A DNA stretch of 64,000 nucleotides from Pseudomonadota bacterium (GCA_023440825.1 JAEXRL010000028.1:62001-126000); one strand, 5' to 3'; counted from the first letter of the stretch, positions 8,367 to 17,414 are shown. Translations and numbers: made by a program. Notes: generated by a model not told the origin, from the sequence alone.

Positions 8367-9359
8367 CTAAGTAAGTAAAAATGGTGCGTGCTCCAACACC
8401 CATTGCGCATACTGCTGCACAGACTGTACAGAAGGGGTAAAGTGCACGCCAAATTCTTCGCTGTATCGGTCAGCCCGCATAGGCGAGATGCGTGGACGCT
8501 GTAGATCGTCGTTATAGTGCAGGGTACTCAGGCTAGGGTCGCTGTCTTCGCGCCAGGACCACTGAGGGAACAAGGGAGCCAAAGCTTGGCAAAATGTTCT
8601 GACGTGCCAGAGTTCGCCGCTGGCTAGGTTGTACAAACGATGTTTAGGCGCTTGAGCAAACAGTAATGTGGCCAATCCATTAGAAATATCACTGCTCAGG
8701 GTCCAGTCCCGTTGCCCTGCTGTACAAATAACCGTAGCTTCGCCACGCAGGGCTTGCAAGGCTAACTGAAACGGGGGGCTTAAGGTGCCGCGCACGCCGG
8801 TATCGCGCTCCCATGGGCCAAATATGGCGGTGAGTCGGGCGGTGATGACATCTAAGCCCGTTTGCTGGTGCCATAGATTGGCCAACTGTTCAGTCATCAG
8901 TTTGGTATAGCCATACAGGGCCAATGGTTGTGTGGGGGAGCTTTCGTCCAGTGGTGCCTGATCAAAGGGCGCATTGCCATTGACAGCAGAAGAGCTGATC
9001 AATAAAAAGCGCTGCACTGAAGCGGCCTGAGCCGCACGCAATAAAAGCTCAGTGCCGATCACGTTGACGTTCAGCACATGCTGGACCTGCGTGGCAGGCA
9101 TAGTTGGGCTGGCTGTAATGGTCGCAGCATGCACAACGTGAGTGATTGTGCGCGTAGAGAAAAGGGATTGAACTGTTTTTGCGTCACTGATGTCACCTTG
9201 CAAGCAGGTGAGTGTGCCAGGTAAAGCCTGCAGTTTCTGTAAAGCGTAAACGGGAATGGCGTCATGGCTAAAGGCGGTAACGTGTACCTCCTTTTGCAGC
9301 AGTGTTTCGAGTAGATTCAGGCCGATAAAGCCCGAGGCGCCTGTGACAAGTATGCTCAT
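8367..9359 (-). CDS. NAD-dependent epimerase/dehydratase family protein
   Basis: 330-residue extended SDR. N-terminal Rossmann motif VTGASGFIGLNL, HAATITA, catalytic Ser in LISSSAV and YGYTK give a complete extended-SDR active site. The substrate-binding C-terminal half is not diagnostic. It starts four bases after the stop of the Fe-S flavoenzyme gene, so both are co-transcribed leftward. Sugar-nucleotide epimerase, steroid or vanillyl-type reductase roles are all possible; the context (oxidoreductases, not glycosyltransferases) favours a catabolic reductase. Confidence 0.87.
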   Translation of the reverse strand: MSILVTGASGFIGLNLLETLLQKEVHVTAFSHDAIPVYALQKLQALPGTLTCLQGDISDAKTVQSLFSTRTITHVVHAATITASPTMPATQVQHVLNVNVIGTELLLRAAQAASVQRFLLISSSAVNGNAPFDQAPLDESSPTQPLALYGYTKLMTEQLANLWHQQTGLDVITARLTAIFGPWERDTGVRGTLSPPFQLALQALRGEATVICTAGQRDWTLSSDISNGLATLLFAQAPKHRLYNLASGELWHVRTFCQALAPLFPQWSWREDSDPSLSTLHYNDDLQRPRISPMRADRYSEEFGVHFTPSVQSVQQYAQWVLEHAPFLLT

Positions 9360-9362
9360 TTT

Positions 9363-11381
9363 CTATTGGGTGATAGTCGATAAAAAGGTGGTGTGCAAGG
9401 TACGAGCCGCTTGCGCCGCTTCATAAATGGCTTCCATGGCGGTGCGCGGAGCCAGGCTGTCGCCCAGTAAAGTGACCGGTATGCCCGAGGCGCGTAAGCC
9501 GCTATGCAAGAGATCGTTGGCTATGCCGTACTGCGCCACAATTACACTGTCGAACTCGTTGTGCTCTAGGGTTTCGCCGGTTGAGTTATCCTCGAGCAGC
9601 AAAGTTTTTCCGTCCCACGATAAGGCTTTGCGTAAAGGCACTATGCGTACTTTTTTTGCGCGCAACCGTTGTTGGTTAGCCAGATTGCTATAAATAGTGG
9701 TGCGCCAGGCAAAGGCGGTGCCTGGTGTGAATACGCTGAGTTTGTGTTCTTGAGCCAAGTGTTCAATGCTGGCCAAGGAGGACCACTCACCCGTCAAGTC
9801 AATAAAAGCAAGATGTTGCCCCAGATGTGCCGTGTTTTCTAAGGCCTCGCTGAGCGAGTAGACATGACCGCCACCCGCCAAACTCACCGGGCGTACTAAG
9901 GAGCCGGTCGCCAGCACAATAGCGGTGGGCGATTCTGCTAGAAGATTTTCGATGGTGGCCGATTGATTTAGCCGGACGGTTACCCCTTGTTGGTGTAAGC
10001 GTTGTTGCTGAAATGAGAGCAAGCGCTGCCATTCCTCGCGCCCGCTAAGTGTGCTGCCCATCTGCAACTGCCCCCCTAGCAGCTTCTTTTCTTCCCATAG
10101 TTGAACCTCGTGCCCCAGGCTGGCAAGGTCTGCTGCGGCTTCCATGCCACCGGGGCCACCACCCACTACAATGATTTTGCTGCCCGACGAGGCTTGGGGC
10201 AGATCCTGCAAAGGCTCCCAACGGCTTTCTAGCCCAGTGCGTGGATTGACCAGACAACGTATGGCAATATTTTTTTCTAACATACCTGCACAGCCCTGAT
10301 TGCAGTTTATACAGGGGCGTATATCGGCCTGTTTACCGCTCAGTGTTTTGCGCACGATGGCTGGCTCTGCGATATGGGCTCTGGCCATGCCTATCATATC
10401 TGCCTGACCTGCCTGTAAAGCTGATTCGGCTTGCTGTAGGGTTCTGAAGCGACATACGGCGAGCACAGGAAGATGGTGGCCGTCATTGCGTAAGGCCGCA
10501 CGCACGGCCTGAGGAAATTGACGAAACGGCTGCGGGTCAATCGCCATATCGGCCATTTGCATAGCCAGTGAGTAACTGGCGTGATAGGCAGAATGAGACA
10601 CATTGATGAAATCTAGCTGCACGGCCTGAGCCAGATGCTGAGCAATTAGCACAGCCTCGTCCAGATGCAGGGAGTCGGGCAAAAACTCTTCCACTCCTAA
10701 ACGTATGCCCAGGCAGTAATGACTGCCTACGGCCTGGCGTACAGCACGCACGACTGCCAGCGGAAAGCGCAGGCGATTTTCTAAACTGCCGCCATACGCA
10801 TCGGTACGCTGATTGGAAAGCGGCGAAAGAAACTGCGGTAATAAATGACCATGCGCCAACTGTATTTCAATGCCATCCAGACCTGCATCAATAAGGTTTA
10901 AGCTGGTACGTACGTGGGCATCTATGACAGTTTGCATATCGTCTTCGGTCATGGCATGTGGCATTGCCGAATGACTGGACCAGCGTATGTCAGAAGGAGC
11001 CCAGGATACGGTGCGCTCAAAATCACCATCTACCTGTCTGCCCAGGTGGATGATTTGGCCCAATAAACGAGCCCCCTCTTGTTGTACGGCTTTGGCCACA
11101 CGGGAAAACGGTTCAATGCAAGATGCGTCAAAGCCAGCAACAGCCTGCGGTCTGCCTACACAGTTTTCTTGTACTCGTATAGCTTCGAAAATAATCGCAC
11201 CTACTCCACCACGAGCACGCTCTACGTGATAGGCCAGGTGCTGATCCGAAGGTAGGTGGTTGTGTCCAAAGCTGGTTGTGTGAGCGGGCACAAAAATACG
11301 ATTGCGTATCTGTAATGAACCTAGCTGGATAGGCTGTAAGACGAGTGCGTCTTTAGATAAAGGTTCCCATTCGTCTGACAT
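9363..11381 (-). CDS. Fe-S flavoenzyme of the 2,4-dienoyl-CoA reductase / old yellow enzyme family
   Basis: 672 residues in the layout of FadH and trimethylamine dehydrogenase. Residues about 12-345 are an FMN TIM barrel (PAHTTSFGHN, GLDGIEIQLAHGHLLPQF, GGSLENRLRF). A Cys cluster CINCNQGCAG followed by IRCLVN holds a [4Fe-4S] centre. The rest is a NAD/FAD-binding part beginning IIVVGGGPGGMEAAADLA. The ATG at 11381 is chosen because AAGGAG lies eight bases upstream; a GTG three codons earlier is less well placed. First gene of the leftward unit, with a candidate GntR operator in its promoter. Substrate (enone, dienoyl-CoA or amine) is unknown. Confidence 0.9.
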   Translation of the reverse strand: MSDEWEPLSKDALVLQPIQLGSLQIRNRIFVPAHTTSFGHNHLPSDQHLAYHVERARGGVGAIIFEAIRVQENCVGRPQAVAGFDASCIEPFSRVAKAVQQEGARLLGQIIHLGRQVDGDFERTVSWAPSDIRWSSHSAMPHAMTEDDMQTVIDAHVRTSLNLIDAGLDGIEIQLAHGHLLPQFLSPLSNQRTDAYGGSLENRLRFPLAVVRAVRQAVGSHYCLGIRLGVEEFLPDSLHLDEAVLIAQHLAQAVQLDFINVSHSAYHASYSLAMQMADMAIDPQPFRQFPQAVRAALRNDGHHLPVLAVCRFRTLQQAESALQAGQADMIGMARAHIAEPAIVRKTLSGKQADIRPCINCNQGCAGMLEKNIAIRCLVNPRTGLESRWEPLQDLPQASSGSKIIVVGGGPGGMEAAADLASLGHEVQLWEEKKLLGGQLQMGSTLSGREEWQRLLSFQQQRLHQQGVTVRLNQSATIENLLAESPTAIVLATGSLVRPVSLAGGGHVYSLSEALENTAHLGQHLAFIDLTGEWSSLASIEHLAQEHKLSVFTPGTAFAWRTTIYSNLANQQRLRAKKVRIVPLRKALSWDGKTLLLEDNSTGETLEHNEFDSVIVAQYGIANDLLHSGLRASGIPVTLLGDSLAPRTAMEAIYEAAQAARTLHTTFLSTITQ

Positions 11382-11399
11382 GCACCACACTCCTTGATG

Positions 11400-11425
11400 A
11401 CTATAATTTTCTAAATGATCTAAAG
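11400..11425 (-). promoter_or_regulatory. promoter/operator of the flavoenzyme operon
   Basis: On the minus strand a TATAGT -10 hexamer lies at 11400-11405. The 13-bp sequence CTAAATGATCTAA (plus strand 11411-11423) sits in its spacer and recurs inverted at 12398-12410 in front of the GntR gene. The shared, nearly palindromic element is a good candidate for the operator of that GntR/UTRA regulator. Confidence 0.55.
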
Positions 11426-11535
11426 ACAGGTGTATATATCATATAGAAATGTGCGTCATTGCCACTATTCGGGTTATCCCGATAATTATCTTGTGTGTGG
11501 GGTAGGCCGTTTGGCGGCGGCCTTAGGAGCAATAC

Positions 11536-12339
11536 TTAAAGCGTAGAATGCAGATCGACTTGCATTTGATTGTCAGCGCCCCGTGTCCAGGTCACGCGAA
11601 ACTCGAAGCGATCGGGGTGATAGTAAATCTCGGCGTAATTAATAGGCTGACTGTGCGCATCAAAAAACACACGGCTTAATTTCAGTAATGGTGCACCGAC
11701 GTGAGTGTTCAGCAATTGCGCCTGGGTATCATCAGCCAGTGTGCTGACTATAGATTGCTCCACTCTGTGTATCAGACGAGTGCGCTGTATTAAGCTAATA
11801 AGTGTCTGTGTTTCGAGTTCTTTGCGGGTATACGAGCGGCCTACCTCTTCAATCACGTGACTGACTGATTGTGAAAAAGGCTCACCCTTTAGCAATCGTA
11901 CACGCGTTGCTTTTTGTATCGAGGCGCCAGGATCGATATTCAGCGACTGTGCCACAGAGCGTGAGGCACGCTGGTAGCCAAAATGGATGAGTTTTACTGT
12001 TGTGCCTTGACCTATATTGGTCAGGTTAACAAGCAATCCATTCATTTCGGCCGGAATAGGCCTGTCCAACTGCAAGGAAGCGGCGTGTTCAGTGACGGTA
12101 GTGCCGCGGCCACGTGCACGTGTCACATGACCTTCATTGGCGAGCGTATTGAGTGCTCGTTGCACAGTAATACGGCTGACGCCTAAGGCGCTCATTAATT
12201 CCGCTTCTGAAGGCAGCGTTTCCCCGGGGCTATAAATACCGTTGACGATACGTTCGCGGAGTAACAAGTACACCCGGTGGTAAAGTGGTAAAGGAGAGCT
12301 GGCGTTAAGCTGTATTTCTTTTAAGTGATTGTTGGACAT
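11536..12339 (-). CDS. GntR-family (HutC/UTRA) transcriptional regulator
   Basis: 267 residues. N-terminal winged helix with LPLYHRVYLLLRERI, GETLPSEAELMSALGVSR and TVQRALNTLANEGH; the rest is a UTRA effector domain ending in FFDAHSQPINYAEIYYHPDRF. HutC-type regulators sense small molecules related to the pathway they control. The gene lies between the flavoenzyme operon and an alpha/beta hydrolase gene, all leftward, and its own upstream region and the flavoenzyme promoter share a 13-bp operator candidate, which suggests autoregulation plus control of 9363-11381 and its downstream genes. Confidence 0.93.
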   Translation of the reverse strand: MSNNHLKEIQLNASSPLPLYHRVYLLLRERIVNGIYSPGETLPSEAELMSALGVSRITVQRALNTLANEGHVTRARGRGTTVTEHAASLQLDRPIPAEMNGLLVNLTNIGQGTTVKLIHFGYQRASRSVAQSLNIDPGASIQKATRVRLLKGEPFSQSVSHVIEEVGRSYTRKELETQTLISLIQRTRLIHRVEQSIVSTLADDTQAQLLNTHVGAPLLKLSRVFFDAHSQPINYAEIYYHPDRFEFRVTWTRGADNQMQVDLHSTL

Positions 12340-12397
12340 AGAGCCGAATAGCAGATTCTTTACGTAGACGGTTTTTAATGCATTAAATGATATGCTA

Positions 12398-12410
12398 TTA
12401 GATCATTTAG
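12398..12410 (-). promoter_or_regulatory. candidate autoregulatory operator of the GntR gene
   Basis: TTAGATCATTTAG is the exact reverse complement of the element at 11411-11423. It lies 58 bases upstream of the GntR start. A related half, TTAAATGATA, is found just beside it at about 12383-12392. Confidence 0.5.
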
Positions 12411-12495
12411 GGCAATCAACGACTGTTCTCCCTAGCAGCTCTATCCTACGAGTACGGTTTTTACGATCAGGCCTGCAGCGCTACATCGTCCTGCC

Positions 12496-13452
12496 TTAGG
12501 GCTGAGCGCTGAGCCAGTGATGTACACGCTGGGCGATGTCCTCACTGTTATTGTCCATCATGAGCATGTGAGAGTTGCCATAGATGCCCAGTGACTCCAG
12601 TGGGAGCAATTGCGCGCAAGGGTAACGCACACAAAATGCCTGTATTTTTTTGCACAAGGCCTGCCAACGCTGGCTGCTTTCCAGATTTCCTCCTAGTACG
12701 ATCAAACTGGGTGTTTGGTATTGATCCACGGTTTCCTCAGGAATACCAGCGGGCTCTAAAGCCACTAGCGCTTTGACTTCATCTGGCATTTTGGCAGCCA
12801 GTTGCAGTGCCAGAGGTCCGGCCTGAGAGTGGCAAATAATACTGGCCCTGCCCAGCTTGAGTAGCAGCGCTTGAAACGCCGCCATCATGGCGTGATTGGT
12901 ATGCGTCCAGCGCGGAACCATTTGTTGGCAAAAACTGGAAAAATAGTGCCAAGGAAAGCGGGTGTTGGGGTAAGGATGCAGTTCTCCAGACGCGATATCG
13001 TCCGAGCCAGCTTCTGGCCCTATCCGAAAGCGAGTGTAGATGTCCTCCATGGTCTGTATCACAGGGCCCTCGGGCCATATGTCGGGGAAGGGGGCAAATC
13101 CCGAGCGCCCGCGCTCTACGGCATCGCAAACGTAAATGTCCCAGCCTTGGCGCAGGAAGTAATTCGCCCAGCCCTCACGACCGTCTGGAGTGGTTTCCCA
13201 TGCTGCGCCACTCATGCCTCCACCATGCCAAAACACCAAGGGCTCGCGCCCATTGCTTTGATGTGGCAGATAATACTGCACATACATTTGCTCTACGCTG
13301 TAGGTGCCGTTGGGGTTAATGTGTACGGGTTCGCCACCTTCGCTCATGGTCCGTAGAAAGGCAGCTTTATTGCTCAGCGTTTGCTGGCGGCCGCCAATGT
13401 GAAATGAGCCCATGGCGCGCAGGCTGATCGGGCTTGATATATTGCTGCTCAT
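12496..13452 (-). CDS. alpha/beta hydrolase (esterase-like)
   Basis: 318 residues from the first ATG; a TTG four codons upstream is the alternative start and neither has a strong Shine-Dalgarno. Seen features: oxyanion segment FWHGGGMSGAAWE, the nucleophile elbow ICHSQAGPLAL (Ser), and a late His in GNSHMLMMDNNS. No signal peptide is evident, so it is probably cytoplasmic. It precedes nothing on its own strand except the GntR gene and starts 42 bases after the Bug receptor stop, so receptor and hydrolase are likely one unit controlled by the divergent LysR protein. Substrate is an unknown ester or lactone. Confidence 0.85.
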   Translation of the reverse strand: MSSNISSPISLRAMGSFHIGGRQQTLSNKAAFLRTMSEGGEPVHINPNGTYSVEQMYVQYYLPHQSNGREPLVFWHGGGMSGAAWETTPDGREGWANYFLRQGWDIYVCDAVERGRSGFAPFPDIWPEGPVIQTMEDIYTRFRIGPEAGSDDIASGELHPYPNTRFPWHYFSSFCQQMVPRWTHTNHAMMAAFQALLLKLGRASIICHSQAGPLALQLAAKMPDEVKALVALEPAGIPEETVDQYQTPSLIVLGGNLESSQRWQALCKKIQAFCVRYPCAQLLPLESLGIYGNSHMLMMDNNSEDIAQRVHHWLSAQP

Positions 13453-13494
13453 AAAGAAAGACAAAGAGACGCTGGCGCTAAGCCAGCGTGAAAT

Positions 13495-14484
13495 TTACTC
13501 TGAAGCACTGATGTTGTTTTCGATAATGAGCTGTTGAATAAGCGCGGTCTCTTGGTGCAGAAAATCCGCCAGCTCTTCAGGGCTGCCACCGGCCACGTCT
13601 ACGCCCAATGCATCCAGTCGCTGAGCCACTTCAGGCGCTTGCAAGGCTTGATTGAAAGCGGTATTGAGCGCTTTAACGGCTGGTTCGGGTGTTCCGGCCG
13701 GTGCCAGCAGGCCGAACCAAGGATTGATCAGCATTTTGGGGTAGCCTGCCTCCGCAAAGGTGGGCACATCCGGAATCGCTTCAGCGCGAGCCTGGCTGGC
13801 CACAGCAATGGCGTTGAATGTACCGGCTTTAATGCTGGGCAGCGAAGCGGGCAGATTGTCGAAATACATATCAACCTGTCCGCCCAGAAGATCGCCCGCC
13901 ACTAGGCCCGCGCCTCGGTAGGGAATGTGGGCAATATCGACGTTGGCTTCGCGCTTCAGCAACTCCAGAGCCAGGTGTGCGGAGCCGCCTATGCCCGACG
14001 AGGCGGCATTCAGCTTGCCGGGGTTCGCTTTGGCATAATCAATAAAGCTTTTGGGATCGGTAGCGGGCACGCCAGGGTGGGTGACCAGTACGCTGGGCAC
14101 CGTGCCCACCAGCACGATAGGGGTGAAGTCGGTGTCTATGCTGTAGGGCGCGGGTTTATACAGAGAGGGGGAGACGGCGCAGCTATAAGCGCACATCACT
14201 AAGGTGTAGCCATCGGCTTTGCTACGCGACACATATTGCACGCCAATATTGCCACCAGCACCCCCGCGATTTTCCACAATAAATGTCTGGTTCAGGCTGG
14301 CACCCGCTTTCTCAGCGAGTACTCGTGCCAAGATATCCGGCGTGCCTCCAGCAGGAAAGGGCACCACGATAGTGATAGGACGTTGAGGGTAAGGCGCGCT
14401 GGCGTGTGCCGCAGGCGTGTACGTGATGGCCTGAGCAAGTAATAGGCTGCCTATCAGGCCCGATGTTACGAAGTTAGATGTCAT
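13495..14484 (-). CDS. Bug/TctC-family tripartite tricarboxylate receptor
   Basis: 329 residues with an N-terminal signal peptide cut near AAHASA. The Bug hallmark PITIVVPFPAGGTPDILAR, DGYTL, HIPYRGAG and GQVDMYFDNL are present. These periplasmic receptors are greatly expanded in Burkholderiales, usually without their own TctAB membrane genes, and none is present here. GAGGC lies a few bases before the ATG. It is divergent from a LysR gene with 111 bases between, the common arrangement for substrate-induced Bug genes, and is followed by a hydrolase gene that may act on the imported compound. Confidence 0.93.
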   Translation of the reverse strand: MTSNFVTSGLIGSLLLAQAITYTPAAHASAPYPQRPITIVVPFPAGGTPDILARVLAEKAGASLNQTFIVENRGGAGGNIGVQYVSRSKADGYTLVMCAYSCAVSPSLYKPAPYSIDTDFTPIVLVGTVPSVLVTHPGVPATDPKSFIDYAKANPGKLNAASSGIGGSAHLALELLKREANVDIAHIPYRGAGLVAGDLLGGQVDMYFDNLPASLPSIKAGTFNAIAVASQARAEAIPDVPTFAEAGYPKMLINPWFGLLAPAGTPEPAVKALNTAFNQALQAPEVAQRLDALGVDVAGGSPEELADFLHQETALIQQLIIENNISASE

Positions 14485-14560
14485 GTTTTGCCTCCACAGT
14501 AATGTATGCCGAGCAGTGTAGAGTGTGTGCTTGTATTTTAATAATGTTAAGTTTTGATAG

Positions 14561-14573
14561 AATGCATAGCATT
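14561..14573. promoter_or_regulatory. LysR-type operator candidate in divergent Bug/lysR promoter
   Basis: AATGC-ATA-GCATT is a perfect 5-3-5 inverted repeat just upstream of the LysR start. A second, wider inverted pair AATAATG ... CATTATT overlaps it. LysR proteins typically bind such dyads in the shared regulatory region of a divergent target gene. Confidence 0.45.
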
Positions 14574-14595
14574 ATTGGTATGAATTGGGCAAAGA

Positions 14596-15525
14596 GTGAA
14601 TCAACAGGCTAGACCGGATTTTTCCATGCTGCGACGCGTCAGCATGCCTTTGCTTTTGTGTTTTGATTCGCTCATGCACACACGTAGTGTCACGATCACG
14701 GCCCATCAGCTCAATAAAACCCAGCCCGCCATCAGTCGTGACTTGGCGCGCCTGCGAGAGCTGCTTAAAGATCCTTTGTTCGTTGTTATCCATAGGCGTT
14801 TGGAGCCCACAGAGCGAGCCTATGCACTGCACGCACATGTGCATGCCGCGTTGCACGGCTTGGAGCAAGCCTTGGCAGAGGATCTGGTGTTTAACCCTGC
14901 GGAGTTAAACGGCATCATTAATATCGGGGCAGCCGCCCATACTGAATTGCTACTTGCCGCCCCATTGACCGCGGCATTGCAAGCGGCCGCTCCTGAGTTG
15001 TTGGTGCGTTTTCAGCCCGTTCATGGTGACTTTTCGCCGGATGACATGGATGCAGGTCGATTGGATCTGGCGATAGGTTTGTTTTACGATTTACCAAGCC
15101 GTTTTCCCAGCCAGTTGCTATTCGAGGACGAGCGTGTGTGTGTGGTGTCCGCGCATCACCCCTGGGCCGATCGTGAGCGCGTGTCCTTCGAGGATTTAGG
15201 GACCATGCAATGGCTGGCTTTTTCGCATATGTACGGCAAACCCAGTAATTTTGATCGAGTGCTGCAAGGAACCCCCTACCGCATGCATTTCAGTGCCTAT
15301 ATTTCCAATTTTGGCCAAGCTCCTTACTTTTTAATGGAAACCCAGTACGCCACCACCATGCCGCGCAGCATTGCGCAAAAGCATTGCCAGTATTTCGACT
15401 TACGTTTATTACGTTTGCCCGAACCCTTGCAAGCGCTAAAAATGTTGATGGTCTGGAGCGAGCGTAATGATAAAGATAGGCTCAATATGTGGCTTAGGCA
15501 GCAGGTGCAAGCCGCTATCGTGTGA
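14596..15525 (+). CDS. LysR-family transcriptional regulator
   Basis: 309 residues from GTG (AAAGAG just upstream). The N-terminal helix-turn-helix reads FDSLMHTRSVTITAHQLNKT then QPAISRDLARLRELL, and the effector domain begins near LNGIINIGAAAHTEL. The sequence resembles the NodD/LinR branch more than CysB-type LysRs. It is divergent from the Bug receptor/hydrolase unit and is probably its activator, with the inducer likely being the imported ligand. Confidence 0.92.
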   Translation: MNQQARPDFSMLRRVSMPLLLCFDSLMHTRSVTITAHQLNKTQPAISRDLARLRELLKDPLFVVIHRRLEPTERAYALHAHVHAALHGLEQALAEDLVFNPAELNGIINIGAAAHTELLLAAPLTAALQAAAPELLVRFQPVHGDFSPDDMDAGRLDLAIGLFYDLPSRFPSQLLFEDERVCVVSAHHPWADRERVSFEDLGTMQWLAFSHMYGKPSNFDRVLQGTPYRMHFSAYISNFGQAPYFLMETQYATTMPRSIAQKHCQYFDLRLLRLPEPLQALKMLMVWSERNDKDRLNMWLRQQVQAAIV

Positions 15526-15728
15526 TAGGTGATACTCGGCATCAAGCACCCCAGAGCACAGTTAGTTTGTGTTGTTATGTCTCAGCGCTCGCCTTGACAC
15601 TGAACGCCCTGCATAAGGGATGAAAGCTATAGTGTGAGCGCCTTCTGGCCCAAGACGTACTGGGAGGCAGTATGAGGCGGGGCAATTCAAACAGAGTTTT
15701 TCAATTCCCGAGTTTCTTTTTGATAGTA

Positions 15729-15744
15729 TATTCAATATAGAATA
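15729..15744. promoter_or_regulatory. TetR operator candidate upstream of the tetR gene
   Basis: TATTC-AATATA-GAATA is an inverted repeat about 75 bases upstream of the TetR start. Its core TCAATATAGA recurs at 17376-17385 in front of the flavin reductase gene, which suggests one regulator binds both. The region 15526-15819 shows no gene. Confidence 0.45.
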
Positions 15745-15819
15745 ATAAACGGCTATTTGCTTTATGCATTTAGATGGCAGAGGCCGTGTGTAATTGTTTT
15801 TGTTGATAATGACTATTCA

Positions 15820-16521
15820 ATGACTCCTACAACTAAAAAGAGAAAAGCAACTCGGGGTCGTGCCACGCGCATGAATCCACTAGAGCGTGAGCAAATGATC
15901 GTGCGTAAAGCCGTGGAGTATTTTGCCGAATATGGCTTTGACGGCAGTACGCGCGATCTGGCAGAGCATATAGGCGTTACGCAGTCGCTACTGTATCGTT
16001 ACTTCCCCAATAAGCAGGCATTGATAGACCGCGTTTATAACGAGGTCTATTTGGCTCGCTGGAATCCATTATGGGAAGATGCGCTGCAAGATCGAACGCA
16101 CTCTCTTGAGTACCGACTAAAAGATTATTACTTGCAGTATGCCCAGAATTTGATTCGTAATGATTGGGTGCGTATTCTCATTTTCGCCGGCTTACGAAAG
16201 AAAGGAATAGACGACAAATTCTTTGAGTTTCTCAAAAAAAGGGTGTTTAGCACGGTGGTCGAGGAGGCGCGGCACGAGTTTGGGTATAGTCCGGTACAAG
16301 AGGGCGAGGACATCAATCTGGAAATCGAGTTAGTGTGGGCCCTGCACGCCAGTATTTTTTATATTGGCATGCGTCGCTGGGTTTACGATACCGCCATACC
16401 TAAAAATTTTAATCAAGTGATAGAGCACTTGGTTGAAGGATTGATACATACTTTTGCTAACCTTTACCGTAAGCGAAGCCAGGCGGATGCACAGGATTTG
16501 CCCAGTGCATCTCCCGTATAA
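15820..16521 (+). CDS. TetR-family transcriptional regulator
   Basis: 233 residues from the ATG before TPTTKKRK. The TetR helix-turn-helix is clear: IVRKAVEYFAEYGFDGST, RDLAEHIGVTQ, LLYRYFPNKQALID. The C-terminal ligand domain is not diagnostic. A TTG extension of 21 residues upstream lacks family similarity and was dropped. It converges on the alpha/beta hydrolase gene with one base between the two stops, and shares an operator-like element with the flavin-monooxygenase promoter, making it the likely repressor of that cluster. Confidence 0.9.
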   Translation: MTPTTKKRKATRGRATRMNPLEREQMIVRKAVEYFAEYGFDGSTRDLAEHIGVTQSLLYRYFPNKQALIDRVYNEVYLARWNPLWEDALQDRTHSLEYRLKDYYLQYAQNLIRNDWVRILIFAGLRKKGIDDKFFEFLKKRVFSTVVEEARHEFGYSPVQEGEDINLEIELVWALHASIFYIGMRRWVYDTAIPKNFNQVIEHLVEGLIHTFANLYRKRSQADAQDLPSASPV

Positions 16522-16522
16522 C

Positions 16523-17293
16523 TTAGCTGAAAAAGGTCTGGCTTAGGGTTCGTAAACGGCCGGCTTGCTCTAGGCTTGAGATATGCGCACAGTCCGCCAA
16601 CACCTCCAGTTGCGCATGGCTAAGTAGCTTTTTCACCTCTTGCATGTGCTCAGCGGGGGCAGCCAGATCTTCATTACCCGTAACGAGTAATACCGGGCAT
16701 CGAATTTGCGCAATGGTATGGCGCAAATCCTGATCGCGTACGGCTTGCGCTGCAGCACGGTATGCCGATGGCGATACAGCCAGCATAGCTGTTCTGATTT
16801 GTTCTACTGTAGTGGGGTGCGCGGCCGTAAAGGCAGGGGTGAACCAGCGGCTCAAGGTGCCCTCACAAATGGCTTGTATGCCTTCTTTTTGTACCAGCTC
16901 TATACGGGCATCCCATTGTTCACGCGACTCTTGTTCCTGCCATGAGCGGCAGTTCGCCGCCAGTAAACGACCCACACGGTCTGGATAGCGACTGGCTAGA
17001 TCCAACCCTACCATCGCCCCTAATGACACGCCTGCAAAGTCAAAGGTATGAATACCGCGTGCATCCAGTTGTTGAATAATGTCATCGCCCATTGCTTGCA
17101 CGCTATTGTGCATGGCTAGGGTAAGAGTAGGGTGGTTTGACTGTTGTTGAGTGTGCCCGGCATATTCCACCTGAATAATGGGGCGTTCGGTTTCCCAGTG
17201 TGGTGTTAAGTATTGCCAGATCAGATGGTTAGAGGCCAATGAGTTGGCCAGTACTAAAGGCGTGGTGGAGTCGAGTTGGCGAGTGGTTTGCAC
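16523..17293 (-). CDS. alpha/beta hydrolase, 3-oxoadipate enol-lactonase-like
   Basis: 256 residues from GTG with GGAG upstream. Nucleophile elbow AGVSLGAMVGLDLA (Ser), acid region LLVTGNEDLAAP and His in CAHISSLEQ form the triad. The overall layout matches PcaD/MhpC-type small hydrolases. It is divergent from the flavin reductase/monooxygenase genes, with a 9-bp inverted repeat between them, so hydrolysis of a lactone or ester made by the oxygenase is a reasonable guess. Confidence 0.87.
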   Translation of the reverse strand: MQTTRQLDSTTPLVLANSLASNHLIWQYLTPHWETERPIIQVEYAGHTQQQSNHPTLTLAMHNSVQAMGDDIIQQLDARGIHTFDFAGVSLGAMVGLDLASRYPDRVGRLLAANCRSWQEQESREQWDARIELVQKEGIQAICEGTLSRWFTPAFTAAHPTTVEQIRTAMLAVSPSAYRAAAQAVRDQDLRHTIAQIRCPVLLVTGNEDLAAPAEHMQEVKKLLSHAQLEVLADCAHISSLEQAGRLRTLSQTFFS

Positions 17294-17326
17294 TGCAGTC
17301 TCCGTGTAAGTTTATAGAATGATAAG

Positions 17327-17385
17327 AGAAATCTGTTGCCAGATTTCTTCATTTTGATTTATAGTGATCAAAAGATCAATATAGA
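17327..17385. promoter_or_regulatory. divergent regulatory region of hydrolase and monooxygenase operons
   Basis: It contains a perfect 9-bp inverted repeat, AGAAATCTG-ttgc-CAGATTTCT (17327-17348), and TCAATATAGA (17376-17385), the element also found upstream of the TetR gene. Both are in the 121 bases that separate the hydrolase and flavin reductase starts. Confidence 0.5.
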
Positions 17386-17414
17386 TTATAAGATTATTAG
17401 AATTGGAGGCGCAA

